Below are positions 46,300 to 55,495 of a DNA stretch of 64,000 nucleotides, in pieces. The stretch lies in contig NZ_JAJKFV010000002.1 in the NCBI RefSeq assembly GCF_020966775.1, forward strand, positions 310,001 through 374,000, read 5' to 3'. Under the pieces are notes generated by a model. The model ran no database searches. It worked only from the letters and a program-made list of their open reading frames with translations, and was not told the DNA's origin. The position numbers and the translations under genes are program-made. The DNA comes from Rhodopirellula halodulae (GTDB lineage: Bacteria > Planctomycetota > Planctomycetia > Pirellulales > Pirellulaceae). The first letter of the stretch is position 1, and the number at the start of each line of letters is the position of its first letter.

Positions 46300-47427
46300 C
46301 TAGGTAGACGCTATGACGGCCAACTCAAGCTTACACGCTTCTAAGTGTGGTCGAAGCGCGGCTTCCAGCTTGATCATATGATCGACCATTTGTTCTTGAA
46401 TCGCTGGCCAAGCCGTTTCGTCGCTGCGATAGCCACCGCTCGCCATGTTTGATGCAATTCGACAACTGCGTTTCTCATTGAGTCTTTGCCATGAAAGGGA
46501 ACCGCCAAACTGTTGCTCGATAGCGTCCTTTCGTTCTTGAAGCCAATCAAAAATCTGCTTATTCACTCCGTCCTGGCCGGCGCCGCGATCGATGTAGAGT
46601 TCTGCCGTGGTGTCATCTTTACGGATCACATAGTTGAAGCCCAATCCCCGAATCCCAGAGCCAGCGCCCACCCATGCGTACTCTCCCGGCGAGATGTTGG
46701 CATGCAGTTGAGTGCGACTTGATGCATGTCGGAGAAGTTGTTGCCAGAACTTGTACCGAATGCTGTATCGCTCAGCTCGCTCTTGCCTGCCTCGTTGCTC
46801 CTTCTCTCGAACCTGGACCTGATATTCCGCCGCTTCTGGAAGCGGAATCACCTGCTGGACGTCAAGGAGCAGTCGTTCACCATCTTTGTATGGCCGCATA
46901 CGAACGCAGCGGATGTCAATTCCGCGACCGTTGAGCCACATAACCGCCGTCGTAAGCTCTTTTGAGAACTCAGCGGACGCGAGCACGATGCGCACATCCT
47001 GGGCAAAGTCATCCTCGTCCTCTGACTCCCACCCTAAGAAATCCAGAAGGCTCGACCTTGGATCAATTGTTTCGTTGATCCGTTGGAGGTAACGACCGTA
47101 GATCTCCACTACCTTGTCAAAGGTCAACGTCGAAATCATGGCGGCATACCGAATGGCCTGCAGTTCCATGTGTCCGCCGTCTTCGGTTCGCTTCAGTTCG
47201 ATAACGACCAAGTTTGCGTCTCGGTCAATAGCCAGCAAGTCGATCCGCCGACGCGAATCATCCCACTCCCCAAACTCTTCACTGACAACCAAGGTGTCGG
47301 GCGCGATTACGTCAATCTGTTTCCGCAGCAAACGCTGAAGGTCTCCTCGCTCAGTGACCCCCACATCGCTAAAGGTAGTCTCGGTGATCTTGCGTATTTC
47401 GTGATCGCAAAGCTCAAAGATAGGCAT
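46300..47427 (-). CDS. PD-(D/E)XK-type nuclease with DUF4268-like C-terminus
   Basis: About 375 residues. The N-terminal domain has a DUF91-like nuclease core: RRIDLLAIDRDANLVVIELKRTEDGGHM (about 74-101), with D, E and K in the D-x(n)-ExK arrangement, followed by AIRYAAMIS. The C-terminal part (about 225-370) matches DUF4268: FWQQLLRHAS, YAWVGAGSGIRGLGFNYVI, ELYIDRGAGQDGVNKQIFDW and RIASNMASGGY. Proteins of this build occur in defence islands. I chose the ATG at 47427 (MPIFELCDHEIRKI) because codons upstream look non-homologous. It lies downstream of the dnd operon with one small opposing ORF between. Confidence 0.72.
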   Translation of the reverse strand: MPIFELCDHEIRKITETTFSDVGVTERGDLQRLLRKQIDVIAPDTLVVSEEFGEWDDSRRRIDLLAIDRDANLVVIELKRTEDGGHMELQAIRYAAMISTLTFDKVVEIYGRYLQRINETIDPRSSLLDFLGWESEDEDDFAQDVRIVLASAEFSKELTTAVMWLNGRGIDIRCVRMRPYKDGERLLLDVQQVIPLPEAAEYQVQVREKEQRGRQERAERYSIRYKFWQQLLRHASSRTQLHANISPGEYAWVGAGSGIRGLGFNYVIRKDDTTAELYIDRGAGQDGVNKQIFDWLQERKDAIEQQFGGSLSWQRLNEKRSCRIASNMASGGYRSDETAWPAIQEQMVDHMIKLEAALRPHLEACKLELAVIAST

Positions 47428-47616
47428 ACTGACTTGACTGTGAGGAAATTGGCGTTGAGGCTGGAAGACTATGATTATATCCGTACCAACTTCTGCCTGT
47501 GGGCCGACTCCAGAACTCCCGAAAGTTGATGCGAACTTCGAAAACCGGCCTTCATATTTCGGTCTGTGTGAGGTAACTGTTAAGCATCCCCGAAAACGAA
47601 CGACCGGAGACAAAGA

Positions 47617-47883
47617 ATGCTACCAAGGACAAGCGACCAAGCTCTTGAACTCCTGCGAAGAGGATTTCCCGGATGCGACATCGAGGTATGCGACTGCCAC
47701 GAGCTAAATGACGGAACCATCGAAGAAGCCGGAATGGTAACATCATACAACCATAAAATCGCTTCCTTTGCTCTGCTGTACTCTCCGAGAGATCCAGAAG
47801 TCGTAGCTGAAATCAGACTTGGAATGGTTGGTCGCTATTGCGGAACCGTAGAAGAGCAACATGCTTTTCAACGCAACCGCTAG
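47617..47883 (+). CDS. possible small protein, 88 aa
   Basis: A short open frame with GGAGACA about eight bases before its ATG. The translation (GFPGCDIEVCDCHELNDGT, GMVTSYNHKIASFALLYS, VAEIRLGMVGRYCG) is plausible protein sequence with no family I recognise. It points away from the DUF4268-type gene and towards the HARE-HTH gene. A real gene and a chance ORF are both possible. Confidence 0.35.
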   Translation: MLPRTSDQALELLRRGFPGCDIEVCDCHELNDGTIEEAGMVTSYNHKIASFALLYSPRDPEVVAEIRLGMVGRYCGTVEEQHAFQRNR

Positions 47884-47901
47884 GTATCTGCGACCGCGAA
47901 A

Positions 47902-48141
47902 CTAGCAGAGGCCGTATCTGTCGCCGGATTTCGTAAACAGCTTTCGAGGCGATGCGGCCTTTGACTGATTCTCGACGCAATGCTTGTTCAGTTGCGCACG
48001 CAAAATGGCGAAGGGGTCTTTGGCTTTGAACTCGTAAAGCTGCTTGGAATTGATCGAATCGTAGATTTCCTTCGCCGTCATAGGAGCTTTATTCGCTTCG
48101 AGCACCGTCACCACTACGTCTGCAATTGATTCTCGCGCCAT
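47902..48141 (-). CDS. HARE-HTH domain small protein, fused to the dnd operon
   Basis: 79 residues that are almost wholly a HARE-HTH winged helix (MARESIADVVVTVLEANKAP, MTAKEIYDSINSKQLYEFKA, FAILRAQLNKHCVENQ, FTKSGDRYGL). This domain is known from restriction-modification proteins, RNA polymerase delta and chromatin factors, where it is thought to bind DNA or sense modified DNA. Its ATG overlaps the dndE stop by one base (TGATG), so translation is coupled to dndE and it is the fifth gene of the dndBCDE operon. It could be a regulator or an adaptor for phosphorothioated DNA; this is inference. Confidence 0.75.
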   Translation of the reverse strand: MARESIADVVVTVLEANKAPMTAKEIYDSINSKQLYEFKAKDPFAILRAQLNKHCVENQSKAASPRKLFTKSGDRYGLC

Positions 48142-48527
48142 CAGGATTTTGCCTCACAGGTTAATGCGACAAGGTCGCCAATATTCTTAATCTTGTTTGG
48201 AGTCGCCAAGTAACTGATCCCGCGGTGAAGGTGCAAGCGAAACTGCGCTGCAGCAACCTCGTCGTCAGGATCCAGTCCATCTTGCACGCAGCGTTCTCGC
48301 ACCAAAGCCGCGTACAACTCGTAGTTGTCGCCACCAAACGTCTCCCAGGTCATCTCGACGTTGCTGTCGGCCGGGATCTCGACAGGAGTTGGAGGCGTTG
48401 GCTCCTTGAGCGAAACGCACAACGCCCATCGGCAAAGAACGTTCCAGTTCTGAATGCCAGTTCGAGTCTTCAGCCTGATCAGCTGGTCGCGTGCCTGAGA
48501 AGAGAGTCGTATCTGTTTTACAAACAT
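48141..48527 (-). CDS. dndE: DNA sulfur modification protein DndE
   Basis: A 128-residue protein matching DndE: KQIRLSSQARDQLIRLKTRTGIQNWNVLCRWALCVSL (about 4-40), EMTWETFGGDNYELYAALVRERC and FRLHLHRGISYLA. DndE is the small subunit needed for phosphorothioation of the DNA backbone and has been reported to bind nicked DNA. It follows dndD by three bases in the standard B-C-D-E order and is coupled to the HARE-HTH gene. Confidence 0.9.
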   Translation of the reverse strand: MFVKQIRLSSQARDQLIRLKTRTGIQNWNVLCRWALCVSLKEPTPPTPVEIPADSNVEMTWETFGGDNYELYAALVRERCVQDGLDPDDEVAAAQFRLHLHRGISYLATPNKIKNIGDLVALTCEAKS

Positions 48528-48530
48528 CGA

Positions 48531-50549
48531 TTAATTGCTCCCTACGCCGACTGCTTCTGCTTCCCAAAAGTACCCTTCGGTCGCTTCGGTGAACTGCTTC
48601 TTCTCGTTGTAGTCGAGATGGTAGGCATGCGAGAGGTGCGGAGAAAGCGTCTCGTAGTACTCTTGGTCAACTTCAGTGTCCGTCGACAAGATAATGACTT
48701 GGTGGCTGGCATTCGGGAAGTACCGCTCCACAAGGTGATTGCGGTGGGTCGCGTCGAGTCGAGCCATCGGCGTGTCGACGATGGATGGAAGCGGGCGAGC
48801 GGATGCTCGCGCCAATCCCCAGAGCACAGAGACAGCGAAGATTTGTTTCTCGCCCTCGGACAATCGTTCTTTGGAAATCGAAGTCCCATCCGCTGCGAGC
48901 AGTGAAATCGAAAACGACTCCGGATCAATTTGAACCGACTCGACCAGAGTTTTTTTGCGAAGCAGGAACCGAAACGACTCCGTAACGTACGAGGAGAGTC
49001 GATCAATCTTTGCCGCGGAGGCCCGCGCCAGAAATTGTTTCATGATCTCTTGCGTCTTGCTCGCAAGCTCGGCCATTCGAGCCGATTCCTCAACCTTGAA
49101 AACCTCGTCTTTGAGCAGGCGACTTCGCATGGAATCAAGTGACTTTTGCGCAGACTCCATTTCCGACTTTGCGCGATCTAGTTCCTTCTGTAACTTCCGA
49201 ACTTGATCCTCGAGAGCGCCCGCTTCCTTCGCCTTCTCGGTCAGAGTCTCGGCAACGCCTTTGATTGCATCTTCTTCAGGCGTCGCGGCTATGGATCTAG
49301 ATACAGCCTCCATATCATGGATGACCTGGTTCAATTCTTCGACTAGTCCCGCAGCCGATTCCTTTTCCTCACGCAAAACCGTTTCGAGAAGGTTGCTTAG
49401 GCGTGCACGGGCACGATCAGACAGCCTATGCCTGGGGCTGGTGTCGCCTTCGAACAAACGTCCCTGCCTATCCGCCGCCAGGATCTCATCCACCGTTTGA
49501 AGATGAGCCTCAGACAGCTCAGCGGATAGCGACTCCATGATCTGGCGGTCACGGTCTTCTAGCATTTCATGTACGACGCGGGATCTCGCCGACTGACTCT
49601 CGGATGCGTCTTGCCGTTGAGCCTTCTCAAGCAAGTGGCGAACGAGCGAAATCGGAAGACTGCCCGTTGCAGATTGAACGAGTTGGGTCTTCAACTCAGC
49701 ATCGCGAACCTTCAAATCATTCGCAGCCTTCTGCTGGTCTTCCCTCTTGTCCCAGTGTTCACCACCGACTTTTGCAAATGCCTTCTTCGCCCGACGCACC
49801 TCTTCCTGAGCACGCTGACGCTCGTTCTCAGCAGTAGCGAGTTGTGCCTTCAGTTGCTTGGTCGCTTCGTCCCGCTCGCCAATCAGCTGCTCGAGCTCGT
49901 CGATCTTGGTGGAGTCCGCATCCGAAAGCGAAGACTCTTTCACCAGACGCGATTCAAGTATCTTCGAGTCCGCGATCAACCTTTCGGCCAAGTCCAGTCC
50001 GAGTAGAGCCTTTACGGCGGTCCCCAGTGCCTCATTGCTGGACGAATCTTCGGCGAGGAACCGGATTTGTTCTGCATCGAAGAAAAACAATCGGGAAACG
50101 CCGATGGGAATGATCTCTTCGACGACTGTGTTCCAGTTATCGCTTAGCCACTTATCGCGTTCGCCATCACGATACACTTCGAGTTTTTCGCGAACGGTTG
50201 CTCCTGCGCCGTGCCAACGGCGGCTCACTTCGTACAAATGCTCTTTGCCGTCCGAAGCATACCGGAAGCTCAGTCCCACTGATGCTCCATCAGCCGGATC
50301 TACGTTGCGGTGAATGCAATCACGCAAGAATTGTTCGTATGGCTGGCTATTCCGTTTCGAGCACCTTGCGCGCTGGCCATACAAAGCCAATTGAACGGCA
50401 TCGAGAATCGTGGTCTTTCCTCCGCCATTGATTCCGCCGAACAACACCACCGGGCGCAGCTTTCCATGTCGACGAACGGGAGCCAGGTTGATGACCTGCT
50501 CACCTCCGTACAAACAGAAGTTGAATAGTGTTAGTTCTTCCAGAATCAC
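48531..50549 (-). CDS. dndD: DNA sulfur modification protein DndD (SMC-like ATPase)
   Basis: About 672 residues. The N-terminus ILEELTLFNFCLYGGEQVINL is typical of DndD and is followed by Walker A GGINGGGKTT (38-47). A long coiled-coil region (about 200-510, many KELDRAKSEM-type heptads) separates it from the C-terminal signature LSEGEKQIFAVSVLWGLA and Walker B LPSIVDTPMARLD. The ATPase is thought to supply energy for sulfur insertion into DNA. I use the GTG at 50549 because AAGGG lies six bases before it and family homology starts there; the ATG at 50600 would overlap dndC. It lies 14 bases downstream of dndC. Confidence 0.92.
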   Translation of the reverse strand: MILEELTLFNFCLYGGEQVINLAPVRRHGKLRPVVLFGGINGGGKTTILDAVQLALYGQRARCSKRNSQPYEQFLRDCIHRNVDPADGASVGLSFRYASDGKEHLYEVSRRWHGAGATVREKLEVYRDGERDKWLSDNWNTVVEEIIPIGVSRLFFFDAEQIRFLAEDSSSNEALGTAVKALLGLDLAERLIADSKILESRLVKESSLSDADSTKIDELEQLIGERDEATKQLKAQLATAENERQRAQEEVRRAKKAFAKVGGEHWDKREDQQKAANDLKVRDAELKTQLVQSATGSLPISLVRHLLEKAQRQDASESQSARSRVVHEMLEDRDRQIMESLSAELSEAHLQTVDEILAADRQGRLFEGDTSPRHRLSDRARARLSNLLETVLREEKESAAGLVEELNQVIHDMEAVSRSIAATPEEDAIKGVAETLTEKAKEAGALEDQVRKLQKELDRAKSEMESAQKSLDSMRSRLLKDEVFKVEESARMAELASKTQEIMKQFLARASAAKIDRLSSYVTESFRFLLRKKTLVESVQIDPESFSISLLAADGTSISKERLSEGEKQIFAVSVLWGLARASARPLPSIVDTPMARLDATHRNHLVERYFPNASHQVIILSTDTEVDQEYYETLSPHLSHAYHLDYNEKKQFTEATEGYFWEAEAVGVGSN

Positions 50550-50562
50550 TTGATGCCCTTGG

Positions 50563-52188
50563 CTAGATAATGATCTCTTCCGTGATGTCATCCTCGCCAA
50601 AAAGCTCTAGCTGAGGTGTATGCGTTGCTTCGTCCTTCTTGCCTTGCGCCTCGTCGAGACGTCTTTTTTCTTCCCGCTTCAGGCGAATGGCTTCATCCTC
50701 GTCAGCGAACTGACTCGCTTTCAGTCGGTCAACCAGCTCGTCGTAAACTCCTGCCCGGCGGGTCATGCCTCGATACTGCCGTTCTACATCCAGCAAGTCA
50801 GCCTGCAACCGAAACATTCGTTCGTCGCCGTCACACACGTCTGCCAGGATCTCCCAATCTTCTGCTCCGAGAAGCTTGTCATCAGCCGGCGGAATGGGGA
50901 ACTCCTCTCCCATGACTTCCTGATAGATCGTTGGCAGCGAGTCGTCGAACTCATGCTTTTCATCAAGCCAGATACGTCGGATCTCTTGCAATTCGGCCAT
51001 CGATATAAGCTCGAGCTTTGCTACCTCTTTCGGCCCAAGTTCCCGGATCTGCTTTTGAATCTCGAGTACTCGCCGCACCCAGTGTTCACGGAACGCTTTC
51101 GTGTAAGGCCCAGGAATAGTGGCGTCCTTAAATAGCATCACACGCCCGTCGATACGACGATAATCGCGCCGCGAGCGCTCGATCTTTCGCAAGTCGTCGT
51201 CGGAGAGTTTGTCTCGACGTTTCTTGCCGATCTTCTTGCGTTCCGCAGGGCCGATCCCCTCTTCGATACACGCCAATTCGTTGCGCAGCTCCAACAAAGG
51301 AGCCATCCACTCCTTTTCTTGGTCGTTCTTGATCATCGCCTCCATGGAGCGATCTTTGTCAACAACGGTGCAGACCCAGCATCCGAATCGACTGCTGCCA
51401 CAACTTGGTGTAGAGGTGTCAACGACCAACGGGCACTCGTTGTCTTCCGACGCACCTTGGTACATGCCGAGCAGCGATTTGTTGGTATGTCCCCACGGGT
51501 TCTTTACTTGCATGAGGAACAACCAGACATCGTCATTGGTCCAATCTTCAATCGGTGTGAAGACACGAGAGTTTGGCAAGCTCGTATTCACTGACAATCG
51601 TTCATCGAGGAATGCACCACGTGACTGCTCCTCCGCCTTGCTCATATTGCGGGCGCGACGCTGGCTCTCCGCCTTCCGCGTGCCAAGCACCAGCAATGCT
51701 TCACCGTTCTCTCGAATCACATTTCTGATGAAATTGTTCGACGGATTGATCTTCATACGTGATGTACACCAACGGAATTGGTTCGTTGGCTTGGGATATC
51801 CCTTGCCGATGAGATTCACCCAAAACGTATCGACTGTCGCGGGAGACAGTTTGTGGGGCGTAATGGGCACCTCCTGCTCAGCAGCTGCCTTGCGCATCTT
51901 CGCATGCGAGTCATCGACCCAAAGCGAAACGATCGGCTGTTCCACAAGGGTATCAGTTGAGATGACGTGAATTTGCTTCTTTCGTTTTGCAGGCGGAATC
52001 TCTTTGATTGCCAGCCAGACAAGTTGCAAGACCGCGCTGGAGTCCTTGCCGCCGCTGTAGCCGATCACCCAAGGGATCTGATCCCAGAGGTAGAACTTAC
52101 GAATCTCCTCGCAGATTCGATCGACGGTTTTGCCTAGTCCATCCGTCTCGAAAGCTGACTGCTGTTTAGGCGGCTTTGTCTTTGCCAC
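50563..52188 (-). CDS. dndC: DNA sulfur modification protein DndC (PP-loop ATPase)
   Basis: A 541-residue PAPS-reductase/ATP pyrophosphatase-like protein. The PP-loop is VIGYSGGKDSS (41-51). Cys residues that may hold an iron-sulfur cluster are in QFRWCTSRMK and CGSSRFGCWVCTVVDKD. TEDW-like PIEDWTNDDVWLFL is the usual family segment. DndC takes part in transfer of sulfur from DndA to the DNA backbone. The GTG start at 52188 has AGGAGG seven to eight bases upstream and overlaps the dndB stop by 23 bases. The C-terminal 60 residues are charged and less conserved. Confidence 0.93.
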   Translation of the reverse strand: MAKTKPPKQQSAFETDGLGKTVDRICEEIRKFYLWDQIPWVIGYSGGKDSSAVLQLVWLAIKEIPPAKRKKQIHVISTDTLVEQPIVSLWVDDSHAKMRKAAAEQEVPITPHKLSPATVDTFWVNLIGKGYPKPTNQFRWCTSRMKINPSNNFIRNVIRENGEALLVLGTRKAESQRRARNMSKAEEQSRGAFLDERLSVNTSLPNSRVFTPIEDWTNDDVWLFLMQVKNPWGHTNKSLLGMYQGASEDNECPLVVDTSTPSCGSSRFGCWVCTVVDKDRSMEAMIKNDQEKEWMAPLLELRNELACIEEGIGPAERKKIGKKRRDKLSDDDLRKIERSRRDYRRIDGRVMLFKDATIPGPYTKAFREHWVRRVLEIQKQIRELGPKEVAKLELISMAELQEIRRIWLDEKHEFDDSLPTIYQEVMGEEFPIPPADDKLLGAEDWEILADVCDGDERMFRLQADLLDVERQYRGMTRRAGVYDELVDRLKASQFADEDEAIRLKREEKRRLDEAQGKKDEATHTPQLELFGEDDITEEIII

Positions 52189-53269
52189 GTTGTTCCCTCC
52201 TGAAGTCCTGTTCCAGCTGTTGCTCTTCTGCGGTTAGTTTCATCCCGAGATGTTTCTTAATAAAATTGGCACACAGTGCCACGTTGACCGTCTTCTTGGA
52301 TAGTCTGCCAGCGTTCATCGCTCGGCCATCCCAATGAGAACTGCCGCGACTCCAATCGAGAGAGTCGAGCTTTTTGAGCTTGGACTTCCATGCACGCGAG
52401 TTCTTGGCCAGGAGTTGATTTCCGACTCTGGCGAGTGCAGAAAGGGCCAAGGTATGTGCGTGAATAAAATCGCGTCGCAATTCAGCTGGGCTGGCTTTCC
52501 GTTCTTTCGCCAACTGCCATTCGGGGACGTAACCCGAGACAGTCGTCCAAAACTCAGCTGCAAGATCGATCTTCTTCTCGACGGTCGGCAATTCGAGCCC
52601 ATTGAGTAGGGTTCGCGTTGCACTGTAGATCCCGCTCAATGTAAACAATTTTAGCGATCTGTTCGAGATGCTGGACCTCTCCAGCTCCGTAAGTCCCACG
52701 AATACCGGCACTTTAGACGCTAAGGCCTTGGCGATAATCGAGTCTTCTTCGCGGTCATCGTAAAGAATGCCCAGAGACTTGGTCGGGCGGACAGCGTGCC
52801 TGTTCAAATCCGCGAACATTTGCTGCGAGCGCTCCAGCCCAACATCCATAAAGAAAACGACCGAAATCGTCTCATCCCCCAGGTCGGGGTTCTCGCGGAG
52901 AGCCGCCTCGATCGCAGCCCTTCGGTGCTGGCCATCATTGATGATGAAGCGAGCGTTCATCGGAACACGCAATCGCCCCATCGTTCGCTCCGTCTTTTCC
53001 TCCCCCATCGCATCGAATTTGACCTTACCATCGATCGAGGCCGTTAGCGCTGAGAAGATATAGTCCTTAGGGTTGGCCAACAGATACCGAGCCATTTCCG
53101 GAATCCGCGATTTGTTCAGAATCCTCTGCGCTCGGAGCTCGGGGTTGAGCTCGTCCTCGTCAAAGAGGAAAATGCGAGGAATCAGGCGCAAAGGACACAT
53201 CGAGATGTAGTACTCACGCCCTGCCTGAATCCCGCGAATCGCGGGGAAGTTGTATTCAAAAGCGGGCAT
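52166..53269 (-). CDS. dndB: DNA sulfur modification protein DndB
   Basis: About 367 residues. The N-terminus FEYNFPAIRGIQAGREYYISMCPLRLIPRIFLFDE is diagnostic of DndB, and the DGQHR motif is at 112-116 (IINDGQHRRAAIEAAL). DndB is not required for modification but represses the dnd operon and affects which sites are modified. The ATG at 53269 is preferred over a TTG at 53311 because GGTGGAG precedes it and the family N-terminus begins there. This also leaves the GGAAGT half-sites outside the coding region. It is the first gene of dndBCDE. Confidence 0.92.
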   Translation of the reverse strand: MPAFEYNFPAIRGIQAGREYYISMCPLRLIPRIFLFDEDELNPELRAQRILNKSRIPEMARYLLANPKDYIFSALTASIDGKVKFDAMGEEKTERTMGRLRVPMNARFIINDGQHRRAAIEAALRENPDLGDETISVVFFMDVGLERSQQMFADLNRHAVRPTKSLGILYDDREEDSIIAKALASKVPVFVGLTELERSSISNRSLKLFTLSGIYSATRTLLNGLELPTVEKKIDLAAEFWTTVSGYVPEWQLAKERKASPAELRRDFIHAHTLALSALARVGNQLLAKNSRAWKSKLKKLDSLDWSRGSSHWDGRAMNAGRLSKKTVNVALCANFIKKHLGMKLTAEEQQLEQDFRREQRGKDKAA

Positions 53270-53293
53270 TCCATTAGCTCCACCGAGTAAGTT

Positions 53294-53357
53294 TGGAAGT
53301 TTCTTGGCCAACTTTGGAAGTGACCTATTTAACTTCCATCGGATTAATTTGACTTCC
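53294..53357. promoter_or_regulatory. candidate operator cluster between dndB and dndA
   Basis: TGGAAGT at 53294-53300 and 53315-53321 on the plus strand, ACTTCCA at 53332-53338 and ACTTCC at 53352-53357 on the other. The inner two form a palindrome with a 10-base spacer, and half-sites are 21, 17 and 20 bases apart, near two helical turns. The position in the divergent promoter suggests autoregulation by DndB or the HARE-HTH protein. Confidence 0.55.
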
Positions 53358-53389
53358 GGCTTAAAGCAAACCCATCAGACAGTCCGAAA

Positions 53390-54520
53390 ATGCCACCCGT
53401 ATACCTGGACTACAACGCAACGACGCCATTGGACCCTCGAGTCTTCGAGGTGATGAAAGAGTGGTACCTAGGACCGCCCGCAAATGCCGGCAGCCGAACA
53501 CACGTCTATGGGCAGCGCGCCAAAGAAGCTGTTGAGAAAGCGCGGTCGCAGGTTGCTTCAGTTATCGACGCGAAGCCTGAAGAAATCATCTTCACCAGCG
53601 GTGCGACAGAGAGTAATAACATTGCGATTATTGGGCTGGCCGAACATGGAGAACGAACGGGACGCAAGCACATCATCTCAACTGCGATCGAACACAAAGC
53701 CGTTCTCGAACCGCTTGAGCATCTCGCGAGTCGAGGTTTCGAAGTTGAGTTGGCGCCGGTGAATTCGGGTGGCTATGTTGAGCCCGATGAGATTCGCAAG
53801 CGTTTAAGAAATGACACGCTGCTTGTCTCCGTCATGCACGCGAACAACGAGACTGGTATCCTTCAACCTGTCGTTGAGATAGGTGACCTTGTAGCTGAAT
53901 TAGATGCCTACTTCCATGTCGACGCTGCACAATCATTTGGAAAAGAAATCGACGAACTGCGAGAAGTGGAAGCAGATCTGATTTCTATCAGCAGTCACAA
54001 AATCTTCGGACCTCAAGGTGCCGGCGCACTCTTGGTGACCAGGGCATCGGGCTGCACCATTCCATTGAAGCCGTTGCACTTTGGAGGTGGTCAAGAACGT
54101 GGCTTACGACCTGGGACTATTCCGACGCCGCTCATAGTGGGACTAGGAGAAGCCGCATCACTTGCCGTCATGGAGCAAGCATGCCGCAAACAACAGTCGC
54201 TGATCTCCCGCCGCGAAGTCCTTCAAGCATTTGCAAGACTAGACCACAAAGTGAACGGCGATCCGGAGCGGTGCCAACCCCATGTCGTAAATCTAAGGCT
54301 GAAAGGAATTGACAGCGAAGCTGTAATGATGGCCTTACGTGAAGTAGTTTCAGTCTCAAACGGTTCGGCATGTACATCCTCAAGCTATCAGCCAAGCCAC
54401 GTCTTAGTAGCGATGGGCTTGAGCGAAGTTGCAGCCAATGAGTCGATACGTTTATCCTGGTCAGGAGAACTAACGGTTCCCATAGAGCAGATCCATCGCG
54501 TTCTGGAGAAGCTAAGCTAG
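53390..54520 (+). CDS. dndA: cysteine desulfurase DndA
   Basis: A 376-residue PLP-dependent NifS/IscS-type enzyme. The N-terminus is YLDYNATTPLDP; the PLP Lys is in SSHKIFGPQG (K204); the PLP ring His is in IEHKA (about 102); FGGGQERGLRPGT is the family loop; the active-site Cys is in SNGSACTSSSYQPSHVL (C328). It moves sulfur from cysteine to the active Cys and on to DndC. It is divergent from dndB and convergent with the nuclease-like gene. It could also be a general IscS, but its position makes DndA most likely. Confidence 0.9.
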   Translation: MPPVYLDYNATTPLDPRVFEVMKEWYLGPPANAGSRTHVYGQRAKEAVEKARSQVASVIDAKPEEIIFTSGATESNNIAIIGLAEHGERTGRKHIISTAIEHKAVLEPLEHLASRGFEVELAPVNSGGYVEPDEIRKRLRNDTLLVSVMHANNETGILQPVVEIGDLVAELDAYFHVDAAQSFGKEIDELREVEADLISISSHKIFGPQGAGALLVTRASGCTIPLKPLHFGGGQERGLRPGTIPTPLIVGLGEAASLAVMEQACRKQQSLISRREVLQAFARLDHKVNGDPERCQPHVVNLRLKGIDSEAVMMALREVVSVSNGSACTSSSYQPSHVLVAMGLSEVAANESIRLSWSGELTVPIEQIHRVLEKLS

Positions 54521-54580
54521 TCGTCTTCCGAGGGCTCTTTTGCACGAGAGTTCAGGACGGGCTATGTTTAGAATTACTTT

Positions 54581-55495
54581 TCATGATGAGGCGAGCCGAC
54601 TGCTCTCATATTTGTCACACCATAGGTGAAACTCTCTTTCTGAAAAAATGAACCCATTGGAGGCATCAAAAACAGAGTCTGGGGCATTCTCGGCAACCAA
54701 ATAGACTAATTCTGGCAGCCCCCAAACCTGAACGCCGAGTCTTTTGCAGTCGCTTCGTGCTTTCGTGCTTAGTCTGTAAGTAGTAACAAAAATCATCTGA
54801 ACTGGGGACAACATCTTTACTCCCTGGTCAGCCCACGCACCTACCGGGCTGCGCTGAATAACCCACCCTCCAATTAATTCGCGAATCATCGCCGGTGAAA
54901 TCAACTTCAACTTTGCTCCGCTTGTTTCGCTTTTCTTAGACGAGGCGAATGCAAATACTTTTGCGTCGGGCGCAAAACTTGTTCGATTGTCTCGCTCCAG
55001 GAACGCTTCATTAAGTTTGAAAAGAATGGACCATCCCAATGCATCAATGCCCTGGTCGCCGGATCCCGTTGTTGCTGCACCAGCTTCCATTCTCTCATCA
55101 AGAATAGCTGCTGCAACTGCCTCCAAGTAATGACCAGAATTCAGCTTCATCAATGAATCGCGAATATCTTGGTGATGTTGAATTCGATCAATAGTTCGTG
55201 AATTGACGTTGTGGTGACTCAAGAACCCACCGAGCCCAGATATCAAAATATTCCTATTTAGATCGTTGGATATCGTAAAACCAGGAACGTTCCCCTTCTC
55301 AAACAGTTCATCCCCTCGATAACGCGTGAGGGTTGCGGCAATCTCTGCAATTTCAGTGTCGGTCAATATTTGCAAAGCGTTGCGATTCAGAACGGAACTA
55401 CAAAATGAACTCAATTTCGTAGCGGCAGTGCGGAAGCCGATGGATTTTGCGGCTTGCAGAACCACATCTAACTCAGTTTTTGAAACTCCAGCCAT
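54581..55495 (-). CDS. Mrr-like nuclease candidate, partner of the ParB-like gene
   Basis: 304 residues. The C-terminal half has a restriction-endonuclease-like core: LEAVAAAILDERMEAGAATTGSGDQGIDALGWSILF (about 123-158), then KVFAFASSKKSETSG (about 178-192). GSGDQGIDALG is the Mrr-type loop with the catalytic Asp, and SSKK would be the degenerate Q/ExK strand. FVTTYRLSTKARSDCKRLGVQVW is the usual following strand-helix. The N-terminal part (about 1-110) is helical and unknown. It starts directly after the ParB-like stop (TGA then ATG), so the two are coupled. If active, it may cut DNA according to phosphorothioate status. The weakened ExK is a reason for caution. Confidence 0.6.
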   Translation of the reverse strand: MAGVSKTELDVVLQAAKSIGFRTAATKLSSFCSSVLNRNALQILTDTEIAEIAATLTRYRGDELFEKGNVPGFTISNDLNRNILISGLGGFLSHHNVNSRTIDRIQHHQDIRDSLMKLNSGHYLEAVAAAILDERMEAGAATTGSGDQGIDALGWSILFKLNEAFLERDNRTSFAPDAKVFAFASSKKSETSGAKLKLISPAMIRELIGGWVIQRSPVGAWADQGVKMLSPVQMIFVTTYRLSTKARSDCKRLGVQVWGLPELVYLVAENAPDSVFDASNGFIFSEREFHLWCDKYESSRLASS

